The translations under genes were made by a program, and so were the position numbers. The notes under the pieces are model-generated. The model was given only the letters and a program-made list of their open reading frames with translations. It did no database searches and was not told where the DNA came from. Of a DNA stretch of 23,084 bases, positions 1 through 7,040 are shown piece after piece. The DNA comes from Alphaproteobacteria bacterium. GTDB taxonomy: Bacteria > Pseudomonadota > Alphaproteobacteria > Rs-D84. The DNA is taken from assembly GCA_017936185.1 (NCBI GenBank), contig JAGBGA010000024.1, positions 1 to 23,084 on the forward strand. Reading direction: 5' to 3'. Numbering within the stretch: the first letter of the stretch is position 1; each line of letters opens with the position of its first letter.

Positions 1-1
1 G

Positions 2-313
2 GTGTCGGTCGCAGAACGTACACGTGAAATCGGTATACGCAAAGCAATTGGCGCACGTGAACGTATGATTATTATTCAATTCTTGTCGGAATCTGTGTTA
101 ATTTCTTTTATCGGGTCGATGATTGGACTGATTATCGGGGTTGGACTGTCCCAAGGGGTCGGACGTTTTGTGTTGGGGTATAATGTGCCGTTCAGTATAT
201 GGCCGGTAATTTTATCGGTATCGGTTGCCATTATTGTCGGATTGTCTTCGGGGGTTATGCCGGCGATGAAGGCCGCAAAACTGAACCCAATTGACAGTTT
301 GCGATATGAATAA
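2..313 (+). CDS. MacB-type ABC transporter permease, C-terminal end (partial)
   Basis: The gene enters from outside the window; only the last 103 residues are visible. They start with SVAERTREIGIRKAIGAR, the conserved segment after the second membrane segment of MacB/FtsX-type permeases. Two hydrophobic helices follow (about residues 20-50 and 66-88), then the typical ending AMKAAKLNPIDSLRYE. The family exports macrolides, peptides or lipoproteins, working with a HlyD-type adaptor and an outer-membrane channel. The GTG at position 2 is an internal Val codon, not a start. A macA-tolC pair lies 6.7 kb away on the other strand, so this could be its inner-membrane partner, but LolC/E-like or FtsX-like relatives share the same C-terminus. 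Family is clear; the exact substrate is not. Confidence 0.85.
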   Translation: MSVAERTREIGIRKAIGARERMIIIQFLSESVLISFIGSMIGLIIGVGLSQGVGRFVLGYNVPFSIWPVILSVSVAIIVGLSSGVMPAMKAAKLNPIDSLRYE

Positions 314-315
314 AA

Positions 316-345
316 ATCACCGGCATTTGCCGGTGTTTTTATTGT
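316..345. terminator. Bidirectional Rho-independent terminator between the macB-like gene and rlmN
   Basis: A perfect 7-bp stem CACCGGC/GCCGGTG (318-324 with 329-335) has a 4-base loop and T-runs on both sides (TTTTTATTG on the plus strand, ATTTTTATT on the minus strand). It serves the permease on the plus strand and the rlmN operon on the minus strand; the rlmN stop codon at 339-341 lies just beside it. Confidence 0.85.
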
Positions 346-1460
346 TTTTTTTCTTTATTTGAACGCGCGTTGTTCAGGCGTAACTGGCCACATGCAGAAC
401 CAATGTCGGTGCCACGTTCGCGACGTATGCGGGTGTGAATTCCGTTCTTTATCAATATATCTTGAAAACGATGAACCGCATTGCCAGATGGGGATGCAAA
501 ATCACGTTCGTCAACCGCATTCCATGGAATTAAATTTACCATGCAATTTTTTCCACGTAATAATTCTGTTAATTGTTCGGCATGTTCGGGCGTCGCATTG
601 TAAAGAACCAAATCGCCATTTTCAGAACGCTTGCCCAAAAGAATATATTCAATCATTAATTGGCGGTTGTGATTGTCGGTAAATCGCCATGCCACATCAA
701 GCACTTCGCTGATTTTATACTTGTTATTAATTGGCATGACCGTCGAACGCAATTCGTCGGTCGGTGCATGCAATGATATTGCCAGGTTTATTGGACGCCC
801 CCATTCAATTAAACGTTCAATCCCAGGCACAATCCCGCATGTCGAAACCGTAATGCGACGCCAACCAATGCCCATTTCAGAATTCGCACGTTCAATAAAG
901 TTTATATCGTTTTCTGTGTTCTGTAATGGTTCGCCCGTTCCCATAATAACAATGTGCGATACATCGCCATTGTTTGCGTCGCCGTTTGGACGTATAGACT
1001 TTTCAGACGTGTTATCTGATCGCAATTCCCATTGGGCAATCAAAACTTGGGCAAAAATTTCGTTGGCGGTTAAATTACGTTTTAAGCCCAATAATGTACT
1101 GGCACAAAAACGACAACCCATGGCACAGCCGGCTTGGGAACTGACACAAACACTGTTGCCGTATGTGGTGCGCATTAACACACATTCAATTTGTTCGCCG
1201 TCATTCAGTTCAAGTAAAAATTTTGTTGTTTCACCATCACGTGATTCAAGTTTTCTTATTATGCGTACCGGTAATGTATATGCCATACCATCAAGGTCGC
1301 GACGCAATGTGTCGGGTATGTTTTTCATAGATGCAAAATCCGGCGCACCACGATTTAGCCATTCGCGAATTTGCTTGGCACGAAACTTTGGTTGCCCCAT
1401 GCCAAGAACATATTGTTCCAATTGTGAATCTGTGAAATTAAAAAGTATTGGCTTTGTCAT
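339..1460 (-). CDS. rlmN: 23S rRNA (A2503-C2)/tRNA (A37-C2) methyltransferase RlmN
   Basis: This radical-SAM enzyme adds a C2-methyl group to A2503 of 23S rRNA and, in characterised relatives, A37 of some tRNAs. The protein is 373 residues, normal for the family. The 4Fe-4S/SAM motif CAMGCRFC has Cys at 112, 116 and 119. The GTGEPLQN segment (174-181) matches the family GxGEPL motif. A C-terminal SACGQLRL supplies the methyl-carrying Cys357, the counterpart of Cys355 in E. coli. The ATG at 1460 overlaps the upstream surA-like stop as ATGA, so translation is probably coupled. It is the last gene of the lptF-lptD-surA operon, where pdxA or rsmA often sits in other proteobacteria. Cfr is a related alternative, but the RlmN-like N-terminus and housekeeping context favour RlmN. 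Confidence 0.95.
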   Translation of the reverse strand: MTKPILFNFTDSQLEQYVLGMGQPKFRAKQIREWLNRGAPDFASMKNIPDTLRRDLDGMAYTLPVRIIRKLESRDGETTKFLLELNDGEQIECVLMRTTYGNSVCVSSQAGCAMGCRFCASTLLGLKRNLTANEIFAQVLIAQWELRSDNTSEKSIRPNGDANNGDVSHIVIMGTGEPLQNTENDINFIERANSEMGIGWRRITVSTCGIVPGIERLIEWGRPINLAISLHAPTDELRSTVMPINNKYKISEVLDVAWRFTDNHNRQLMIEYILLGKRSENGDLVLYNATPEHAEQLTELLRGKNCMVNLIPWNAVDERDFASPSGNAVHRFQDILIKNGIHTRIRRERGTDIGSACGQLRLNNARSNKEKKQ

Positions 1461-2287
1461 AACTTGTATCTGTCGTCGTTGATTACAATAACCGCTTTGC
1501 GGCGAAGTTGTTTTAATTGTTGGTCGGCCATGAACATGGCTTGCTTGTACATTGTGTTTTGCTTGATTATATCATCAAGATTTTTATATTCATCGGTCTT
1601 TTTGGAATTGCATACCAACAAAACAGAACCATCTTGACGACGTGACCATGTCAATTCAGGTAACGATGCAACGCGTTCGCGAATGTCGGGCGATAATTCG
1701 TATTGCATCGCCGTAAACTTTTGCGGAACGCCACCAAATGATTCAGCCATCTTCATTGCACCATCACACGATTTTGGACGTGTCAATTTTTCCGCAATGT
1801 CGGCCGGTATATCTGTTAATCGAATAATCGTCATTTCAATCGGAAGACCATGTTCACGTGCCAATGCATTTTTTTCCGCTGCGATATCTTCACGTGTTGT
1901 GTCAACCGTTGGCAATACAGTACGCGCAACAATAATTTGCCACGCAATATCTGCACGAAGGGCATTGCGCGCCATTTCACGTTCAGATGCACTTAAATCA
2001 TCGCCAAGATTCATTTTCTTTAATTCAGAATCAATGGTTTTGTCGTCTGGGATAACGTTAAAGTTTGATGCGTATGATAATTTTACATTGTCATCAATAA
2101 TGTTTTGAAGTGCAACACGACGATTGTCGGTTGATGTCTTGCCTTGGCGGTTCATCAACTTTGTTCGCGCAGTGATGTCGGTATCTGTTATCGGGGTACC
2201 GTTAACCGTCGCAACAACCGTCGCACCATAGACCGGCGTCAGTAAAAACGCCGATAAAATTACAAACACACTTTTTAATGTTTTCAT
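1457..2287 (-). CDS. SurA-like periplasmic chaperone with weak or degenerate parvulin region
   Basis: The 276-residue protein starts with a signal peptide (about residues 1-21, MKTLKSVFVILSAFLLTPVYG) followed by the SurA N-domain signature VVATVNGTPITDTDI. In this family the N-domain binds unfolded outer-membrane proteins and parvulin domains add prolyl isomerase activity. After about residue 125 one parvulin-sized region follows, but I could not find the usual GG-x-GW active-site block or the repeated His/Asp pattern, so isomerase activity is doubtful. The ATG at 2287 was chosen because AGGAAAGGG stands just before it and the signal peptide begins there; the in-frame extension to 2467 would overlap lptD. 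It starts 13 nt after the lptD stop and overlaps rlmN by ATGA. Its place next to lptD, the main known client, supports the call. Confidence 0.75.
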   Translation of the reverse strand: MKTLKSVFVILSAFLLTPVYGATVVATVNGTPITDTDITARTKLMNRQGKTSTDNRRVALQNIIDDNVKLSYASNFNVIPDDKTIDSELKKMNLGDDLSASEREMARNALRADIAWQIIVARTVLPTVDTTREDIAAEKNALAREHGLPIEMTIIRLTDIPADIAEKLTRPKSCDGAMKMAESFGGVPQKFTAMQYELSPDIRERVASLPELTWSRRQDGSVLLVCNSKKTDEYKNLDDIIKQNTMYKQAMFMADQQLKQLRRKAVIVINDDRYKL

Positions 2288-2300
2288 TTCCCTTTCCTTT

Positions 2301-4313
2301 TTAATACTGTTGCCCATTAATGGCCATACCAAATCTGAATTGGAATGTGGTGTTACCAATATAATCTTCTTTGGCCGCGTTATCACGACGATATTGAATA
2401 GATAAATAATAACAAGGATGATTATAAAACAAACCACCGGTGTGACGCTGAAACGCTTCAACTTCAATGTTATACACCGCGTTCCAACGCAGTGCCCAAC
2501 GATTGGTTAATTGAATGCCGGCACCAATAATCGCTTCGTTAATATCTGTGTTTTCAAGCAGGTTTGTACCCAGATTCTGGGACCATATGTGACCAACATT
2601 AATAAAGTTACGCGATGAACCAATATAGGCAGATGTTTCCAAATGATGAAGCGATAAATCATCTTGGTTTAGACGAAAACGTGATGCGATGTTTATGCCA
2701 CGCCCACTGTTAAAACCAATGCGGCCAACATAATCAGATAAACCATTGTGAAAACCACTGTTTAAATCAACGTCTGGGCGCTTGGTAAAATCGTATGATT
2801 GACCAAGAAAAACTTCGACATTGCGACCATTGTCGTTAAACGCGGCCCAGCGCACACCATAGTCAGCATATGTGCCATTTTCCCAAAGGTCGTATCCGGA
2901 AAAACGACTGTTTGAAAAAAGTGCAGAATCGGTCAAAATTGTACCCGCAGAATCATTGTTTAATGCAAATTCTTCGGCGTCCATGTGACGCATTACAGTT
3001 ATACGGGCACGCGGTTCAATTATTTGTGTCCAATTGTTTGTGGGCTTGAATAATGGTAACCCCCATTCAAGATAACCACTTGGCAAAAAGCGATTCTTGA
3101 ATCCAGAATACATATCACCATCAACCATTTGCGTGTTGTTAAAATGGTATAAATCATATCGGGCAGATAAACTGGCCGTTAATCGGTTGCCACCCCACAG
3201 TGTCCATGGCGTGGTCAAGCGGGCGTCGCCAATCATACGCTGGGACGATGTGCCGTCACCAGATATCCCCAAAACATCCATGCCAAATGTCGCATACGTT
3301 TCACCAAATAATGGCGCCGTTTGATGTACCGCGCGAATGTTTGGTAATATGTTACCATCCGGCGCAGAATGACGCCCGGTACTTTTACGTAATTCTTGGA
3401 ATATATGCGCGTCGGCAACAACATAACTGCTTTGCCCAAATAATTCCAATTTGGCACCAGAATCAAGATATGGTTGGTCGTTGTAAAATCCGTACTTTTG
3501 CAAATAAGTCTTGTCCGATGTACGTTCAAGAAATATTGTCGCACGTGCGTATTCACCCAATTCAATTACATCATCGTTAAATATGTGCCAACGATTTTCA
3601 CCCGCACGATTGTGCGTAAACGAACCGCGCGTTCTGTATTCAGAATGCGGTGCATTCAAACGGTGTTCGATTTGAAACAACGGATTTTCTTGGGTCAAAT
3701 ATGACAAAGTTACCGTCATATCATGCGTTTCAGATAACGATATATAGACGGGTACGTTTATCTGGGTGCCCATCTTGTTCGTAGATGCAAAGTCAGGCAT
3801 TAAAAACCCGGTCTTGTATTTTACCCCAGGGTCCGGCATTTCAAAGTACGGCCACCATAAAACAGGTATGTCGTATGTGCGTAATACAGGACTGTAGAAC
3901 TTTAACATACGCGATTCCATGTCGTGAATAATCTTGTACGTTGTGATTTTCCATGCGTCACCATATGCATCGCAATCGTCACATGCCGTAAAAGTCGCAT
4001 GACGCGCAATCGTCAAATCACCGCGACGCGTGATGTTGTCGGATTCAACGTATACATGATTACCCAACCACATTTTTATTTCTTGGCCGGATAATTCTTC
4101 GCCTTTTTGCGTGATGTATGAATCAACAAGTGTCATACGTTGGCCAGATTTGTTAACAATTTCTGTGTCGCCGGTTGTCTTGATTGTTTCAGATTTTACG
4201 TCGTATTCAATCTTGTCCGCGGTAATTGTTTTGGGCTCTTCAAAACCAATTGACAATCCATGCGCAGACGTTGCACAAAATAATGTTAATAAAAACGCGT
4301 TTAATTTCTTCAT
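2301..4313 (-). CDS. lptD: LPS-assembly outer-membrane protein LptD
   Basis: LptD is the beta-barrel that inserts lipopolysaccharide into the outer leaflet of the outer membrane. The 670-residue protein has a signal peptide (about 1-19, ending ATSAHG) and an OstA-like N-domain (about 25-110). The family block follows: ACDDCDAYGDAWKI, then RTYDIPVLWWPYFEMPDP (145-162). The remainder is a long alternating-strand barrel region. The mature chain has only three Cys: C111, C114 and C634 (in NHPCYYLSIQYRRD). The ATG at 4313 gives the signal peptide at the very N-terminus and overlaps the lptF stop as ATGA; the upstream in-frame Met has no such support. The protein is somewhat shorter than the 750-800 residues common in relatives. 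It is the second gene in lptF-lptD-surA-rlmN. Confidence 0.92.
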   Translation of the reverse strand: MKKLNAFLLTLFCATSAHGLSIGFEEPKTITADKIEYDVKSETIKTTGDTEIVNKSGQRMTLVDSYITQKGEELSGQEIKMWLGNHVYVESDNITRRGDLTIARHATFTACDDCDAYGDAWKITTYKIIHDMESRMLKFYSPVLRTYDIPVLWWPYFEMPDPGVKYKTGFLMPDFASTNKMGTQINVPVYISLSETHDMTVTLSYLTQENPLFQIEHRLNAPHSEYRTRGSFTHNRAGENRWHIFNDDVIELGEYARATIFLERTSDKTYLQKYGFYNDQPYLDSGAKLELFGQSSYVVADAHIFQELRKSTGRHSAPDGNILPNIRAVHQTAPLFGETYATFGMDVLGISGDGTSSQRMIGDARLTTPWTLWGGNRLTASLSARYDLYHFNNTQMVDGDMYSGFKNRFLPSGYLEWGLPLFKPTNNWTQIIEPRARITVMRHMDAEEFALNNDSAGTILTDSALFSNSRFSGYDLWENGTYADYGVRWAAFNDNGRNVEVFLGQSYDFTKRPDVDLNSGFHNGLSDYVGRIGFNSGRGINIASRFRLNQDDLSLHHLETSAYIGSSRNFINVGHIWSQNLGTNLLENTDINEAIIGAGIQLTNRWALRWNAVYNIEVEAFQRHTGGLFYNHPCYYLSIQYRRDNAAKEDYIGNTTFQFRFGMAINGQQY

Positions 4314-5368
4314 TTCTTGGCCAATACCGTCAATATAATACATAACAATAAAACAAGTGATGCCGATAATATCGCAAAACCAGTCAAACTGCCAATCATA
4401 TTAGTCGCAGACATATACAACGCCATAACCGCCGCCATCGCCGCAACCGCAACAATTGGGGCAAAACTGGTCCGGCGACGAAGTAAACTTGAACGCAATA
4501 AAATCGTTGCACATAATGCCGCCAAAATAAGGTTCATTAATGGACTTAAGAAACGGTTACATAATTCTGATAATATCATCTTGTGCTGCTTTTTAGTTGC
4601 CGCGTCAAACGCAACACGTATCAAGTCGGCCGTCGGAATGCGACGTACACGAAAAGAATTGTTGCCTTCTTTGTCGACAACGTTCAAGTCCATATCAAAC
4701 GTTTCAAATGTCCCGGTTACCATTTGGTCGCCACTGGCCTGTAATGAACCATTTAACATAACCAATGAAAGACCACGTATGGTCGAAACCAATTTACCTT
4801 TTTCGGCAAAAATCATACTTGGGCTGTCTTGGTCGCGCATGTCAGATAACATAACCTGGCCCAGGTCATACCCAGAAACTTTATCAACATAAACAACCAA
4901 ACCGTCGGATATTTCTGTAAATGCACTTTCTTGCAATTTCATGTGCGCCATGCCGTATTGCAAGTTCCACTGGGTATCATAAAATAATGCCTGGGTGCGC
5001 GGAACAATAAATATGTTCAACACCAAGTTTAAAACAGTTAACACAACACCAATAAACAACGCAGGACGCGCAATCTGAAGCGGCGATAAACCAGACGCCG
5101 CCATTACCGTTATTTCGTTATCAGATATCAATTTGTTGTATACAAATATAACCGCAATAAAACATACAAACGGAACAATAATCGATGCAATAAACGGTAT
5201 CATTAATGATGTAAGACCAAGAAAACTGCCCAAATCAATGCCGTATTTTAATAAAAACTTCATCATCGACATGATTTGCATCATCCATGCCAATCCCGTT
5301 AATATCAACAGCAACATTATAAAAATTGCCACCAATTGACGTAAAAAATATCGGTTTAATATCTTCAT
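4310..5368 (-). CDS. lptF: LPS export ABC transporter permease LptF (YjgP/YjgQ family)
   Basis: This inner-membrane permease works with LptG and the ATPase LptB to extract LPS and pass it to the periplasmic bridge. The 352-residue protein has three N-terminal membrane helices (about 10-32, 50-85 and 100-122). A periplasmic beta-jellyroll region (about 135-255) includes ESAFTEISDGLVVYVDKVSG, and three C-terminal helices follow. The segment VYNKLISDNEITVMAASGLSP between helices is typical of LptF rather than LptG. The ATG at 5368 was preferred over the upstream one because the family N-terminus MKILNRYFLRQL starts there and because a strong promoter ends 7 nt before it. It heads the operon. No lptG follows, although lptF and lptG are usually adjacent, so LptG must be encoded elsewhere. 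Confidence 0.9.
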   Translation of the reverse strand: MKILNRYFLRQLVAIFIMLLLILTGLAWMMQIMSMMKFLLKYGIDLGSFLGLTSLMIPFIASIIVPFVCFIAVIFVYNKLISDNEITVMAASGLSPLQIARPALFIGVVLTVLNLVLNIFIVPRTQALFYDTQWNLQYGMAHMKLQESAFTEISDGLVVYVDKVSGYDLGQVMLSDMRDQDSPSMIFAEKGKLVSTIRGLSLVMLNGSLQASGDQMVTGTFETFDMDLNVVDKEGNNSFRVRRIPTADLIRVAFDAATKKQHKMILSELCNRFLSPLMNLILAALCATILLRSSLLRRRTSFAPIVAVAAMAAVMALYMSATNMIGSLTGFAILSASLVLLLCIILTVLAKK

Positions 5369-5375
5369 GTTGTCC

Positions 5376-5404
5376 AGTATAAAGCATAACTTTACGCTTT
5401 TCAA
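5376..5404 (-). promoter_or_regulatory. Sigma-70 promoter of the lptF operon, predicted leaderless
   Basis: On the minus strand, TTGAAA (5404-5399), a 17-nt spacer and TATACT (5381-5376) make a near-consensus promoter. Only 7 nt separate the -10 box from the lptF ATG, placing the start site at or next to the A of the ATG. The GGA upstream of the ATG would then lie outside or at the very edge of the transcript. Confidence 0.7.
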
Positions 5405-5419
5405 GGCATAGATACACAC

Positions 5420-5443
5420 AAAAACATCCCCAATGATGGGGAT
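5420..5443 (-). terminator. Rho-independent terminator after sspB
   Basis: The stem ATCCCC/GGGGAT (5426-5431 with 5438-5443) has a 6-base loop and, in minus-strand reading, is followed by GTTTTTGTG. It begins immediately after the sspB stop at 5444. Confidence 0.7.
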
Positions 5444-5908
5444 TTATTTTCGGTTTTTTCGAAATTCTTCAAGCGACACAACACGCCCAGGATCAGGAAC
5501 GGTGTCTGGCTTTTCTTCCAATGGTAATTCCATATCGTTGTCCGCAGACGAAGGTGTGCTTTTTGTTTGAAACGACAACATAAAATCAACCGACGGGTCT
5601 TTGAATTCGACCAATGATGAAAACGGAACGCGTATAAAGAACGGACGGCCATCAAATGTTAATTGAACGCCAAATTCTTTGTCCGATACATGAAGGTTGT
5701 TATACGAATACTGCAAAACAATCGTCATTAAATCAGGATAACGTATGCGCAAGAAATCCGGCAAAACAACGCCACTGTCACGTGTGCGAAACGTTATATA
5801 AAAATGTGTACCATCGCCCAGCCCATTAAATTGTGCATGAACAAGGGCGTCCTTGACAACAGACTTTAATGCGTTGTCCAACAATGTTTGATAATCAATA
5901 CGTGCCAT
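5444..5908 (-). CDS. sspB: ClpXP adaptor SspB, alphaproteobacterial type (SspB-alpha)
   Basis: SspB tethers ssrA-tagged and some other substrates to the ClpXP protease in the cytoplasm. The 154-residue protein has the family core (about residues 5-110), including HFYITFRTRD, PDLMTIVLQY and RPFFIRVPFSSLVEFKDPSV. An acidic, Pro-rich linker (about 115-140) leads to the short C-terminal tail VVSLEEFRKNRK, which matches the ClpX-docking tail of SspB-alpha proteins. The fold-level match is to the alpha type rather than the E. coli type, which is useful taxonomic evidence. The ATG at 5908 gives the family N-terminus MARIDYQ, with GGAG upstream; a GTG at 5926 is the only longer option and would overlap recF. 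It starts 7 nt after the recF stop and is followed by a terminator. Confidence 0.88.
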   Translation of the reverse strand: MARIDYQTLLDNALKSVVKDALVHAQFNGLGDGTHFYITFRTRDSGVVLPDFLRIRYPDLMTIVLQYSYNNLHVSDKEFGVQLTFDGRPFFIRVPFSSLVEFKDPSVDFMLSFQTKSTPSSADNDMELPLEEKPDTVPDPGRVVSLEEFRKNRK

Positions 5909-5915
5909 GTCTTTA

Positions 5916-6995
5916 TTACTCCGCACATACTATAGAATTTATTTCCCCATTTTGGCAAGCAACAAATACAGCATCAGGTACATCTTGAAAAATATTCGCA
6001 TCAAGACCGGTTGCCCAAACCTGGGCATGTGCATTGCCCAGTTCACGAAAAAGATTTGCACGCGCGTTGGTGTCAAGGTGCGCGGCCGCTTCGTCCAATA
6101 ATATTAAACAATTGCGACCGGTCTTGGTATGAACCAATTTTGCATGCGCCAATATCAAATCAATCAATACAGATTTTTGTTGGCCGGTACTGGTCAAATA
6201 TGCCGGTAAATTTAATTCATTATTAAATACACCGAAATCTGATTTATGGGGGCCGTCAATGACCATCTTGTCACCAACAAGTGTTCGGTTTTGTGATAAA
6301 TATTCCAAATATCTTCGTTCGGCATCGCCCGCAGATATGCCGTCAATTAACATCTTTTCAATCATACCAGATACAGATACCGCACAACGCGATAAAAAAT
6401 AATTTATTTCACCGGCGTATTGAATTCGTGCCACAGATATCGCAACCGCAACACCCGCAATTTGCGCGTCAAGCGCGTTTAACCAATGCGTATCCGAACA
6501 AGACTTTAACGCAAACGCGCGTTCACTTAACAGTCGGGCAAGGCGCGCCGTACGACCCGCGTGCGTGGAATCAAAACTGGTAGCAAGGCGGTCAAAAAAC
6601 GACCGACGTTCAGATGCACTGTCAACAAACAAGCGGTCTTCACGTGGGGTCAACCATACAATTCGCATATGCTTTGCCAAATCTGATAAAGGCGCATTGT
6701 CGCCATCAATCTTGGCACGACGGTTTGCGTCGCCACCGGTATAGTTTACATTTATTTGTGTTTCGTCTGATAATTCGGCAAAAACACTGAATCCGCCACA
6801 GCCACCAAAACGCGCAATATCACACATGCCAACGCCGCGCATGCCACGTTCCCCAGATAACATTGATACCGCTTCAAGTATTGCGGTTTTGCCCGCACCA
6901 TTTGGGCCGGTAATTATAATGTTGCGATGACCGCCGGTTGTAATGCGACACATCGGATGATTTCGAAAATCTGTTATGCTTAGGCTGCTTATCAT
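5916..6995 (-). CDS. recF: DNA replication/repair ATPase RecF
   Basis: RecF is an SMC-like ATPase that binds DNA with RecR and helps load RecA at gaps. The 359-residue protein has Walker A GPNGAGKT (30-37), the ABC signature STGQQKSVLIDLILAHAK and Walker B CLILLDEAAAHLD near the C-terminus. The N-terminal MISSLSITDFRNH matches the conserved L-x-x-FRN of the family, which fixes the start at 6995. Longer starts at 7007 and 7031 run into the macA terminator. No Shine-Dalgarno is seen; instead a promoter ends 7 nt before this ATG. In many bacteria recF lies in dnaA-dnaN-recF-gyrB, but here it pairs with sspB and gyrB is 5 kb away. Confidence 0.92.
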   Translation of the reverse strand: MISSLSITDFRNHPMCRITTGGHRNIIITGPNGAGKTAILEAVSMLSGERGMRGVGMCDIARFGGCGGFSVFAELSDETQINVNYTGGDANRRAKIDGDNAPLSDLAKHMRIVWLTPREDRLFVDSASERRSFFDRLATSFDSTHAGRTARLARLLSERAFALKSCSDTHWLNALDAQIAGVAVAISVARIQYAGEINYFLSRCAVSVSGMIEKMLIDGISAGDAERRYLEYLSQNRTLVGDKMVIDGPHKSDFGVFNNELNLPAYLTSTGQQKSVLIDLILAHAKLVHTKTGRNCLILLDEAAAHLDTNARANLFRELGNAHAQVWATGLDANIFQDVPDAVFVACQNGEINSIVCAE

Positions 6996-7002
6996 AAAAG
7001 CA

Positions 7003-7031
7003 ATCATACAAAATAAAAAAAACACCCGCAA
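7003..7031 (-). promoter_or_regulatory. Candidate recF promoter, predicted leaderless
   Basis: On the minus strand, TTGCGG (7031-7026), a 17-nt T-rich spacer and TATGAT (7008-7003) precede the recF ATG by 7 nt, the same geometry as at lptF. The -35 box lies inside the macA terminator hairpin. The -35 match is weak, so this rests mainly on spacing and the -10 box. Confidence 0.5.
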
Positions 7032-7040
7032 GGGGTGTTT
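7011..7040 (-). terminator. Rho-independent terminator after macA
   Basis: Stem AACACCC/GGGTGTT (7021-7027 with 7033-7039), 5-base loop, followed on the minus strand by a long T-rich run (TTTTTTATTTTG). It starts directly after the macA stop at 7041. Confidence 0.85.

Noticed and set aside
2..4. GTG at position 2 as a gene start
   Set aside because: It is an internal Val codon of a MacB-type permease whose 5' part is outside the window.
673..1482. 269-codon open frame antisense to rlmN
   Set aside because: It lies fully opposite a well-supported rlmN, has no recognisable motif and no ribosome-binding site; it is a shadow frame.
2288..2467. 60-residue N-terminal extension of the surA-like gene
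   Set aside because: It overlaps lptD in another frame and precedes a proper signal peptide with a strong Shine-Dalgarno at 2287.
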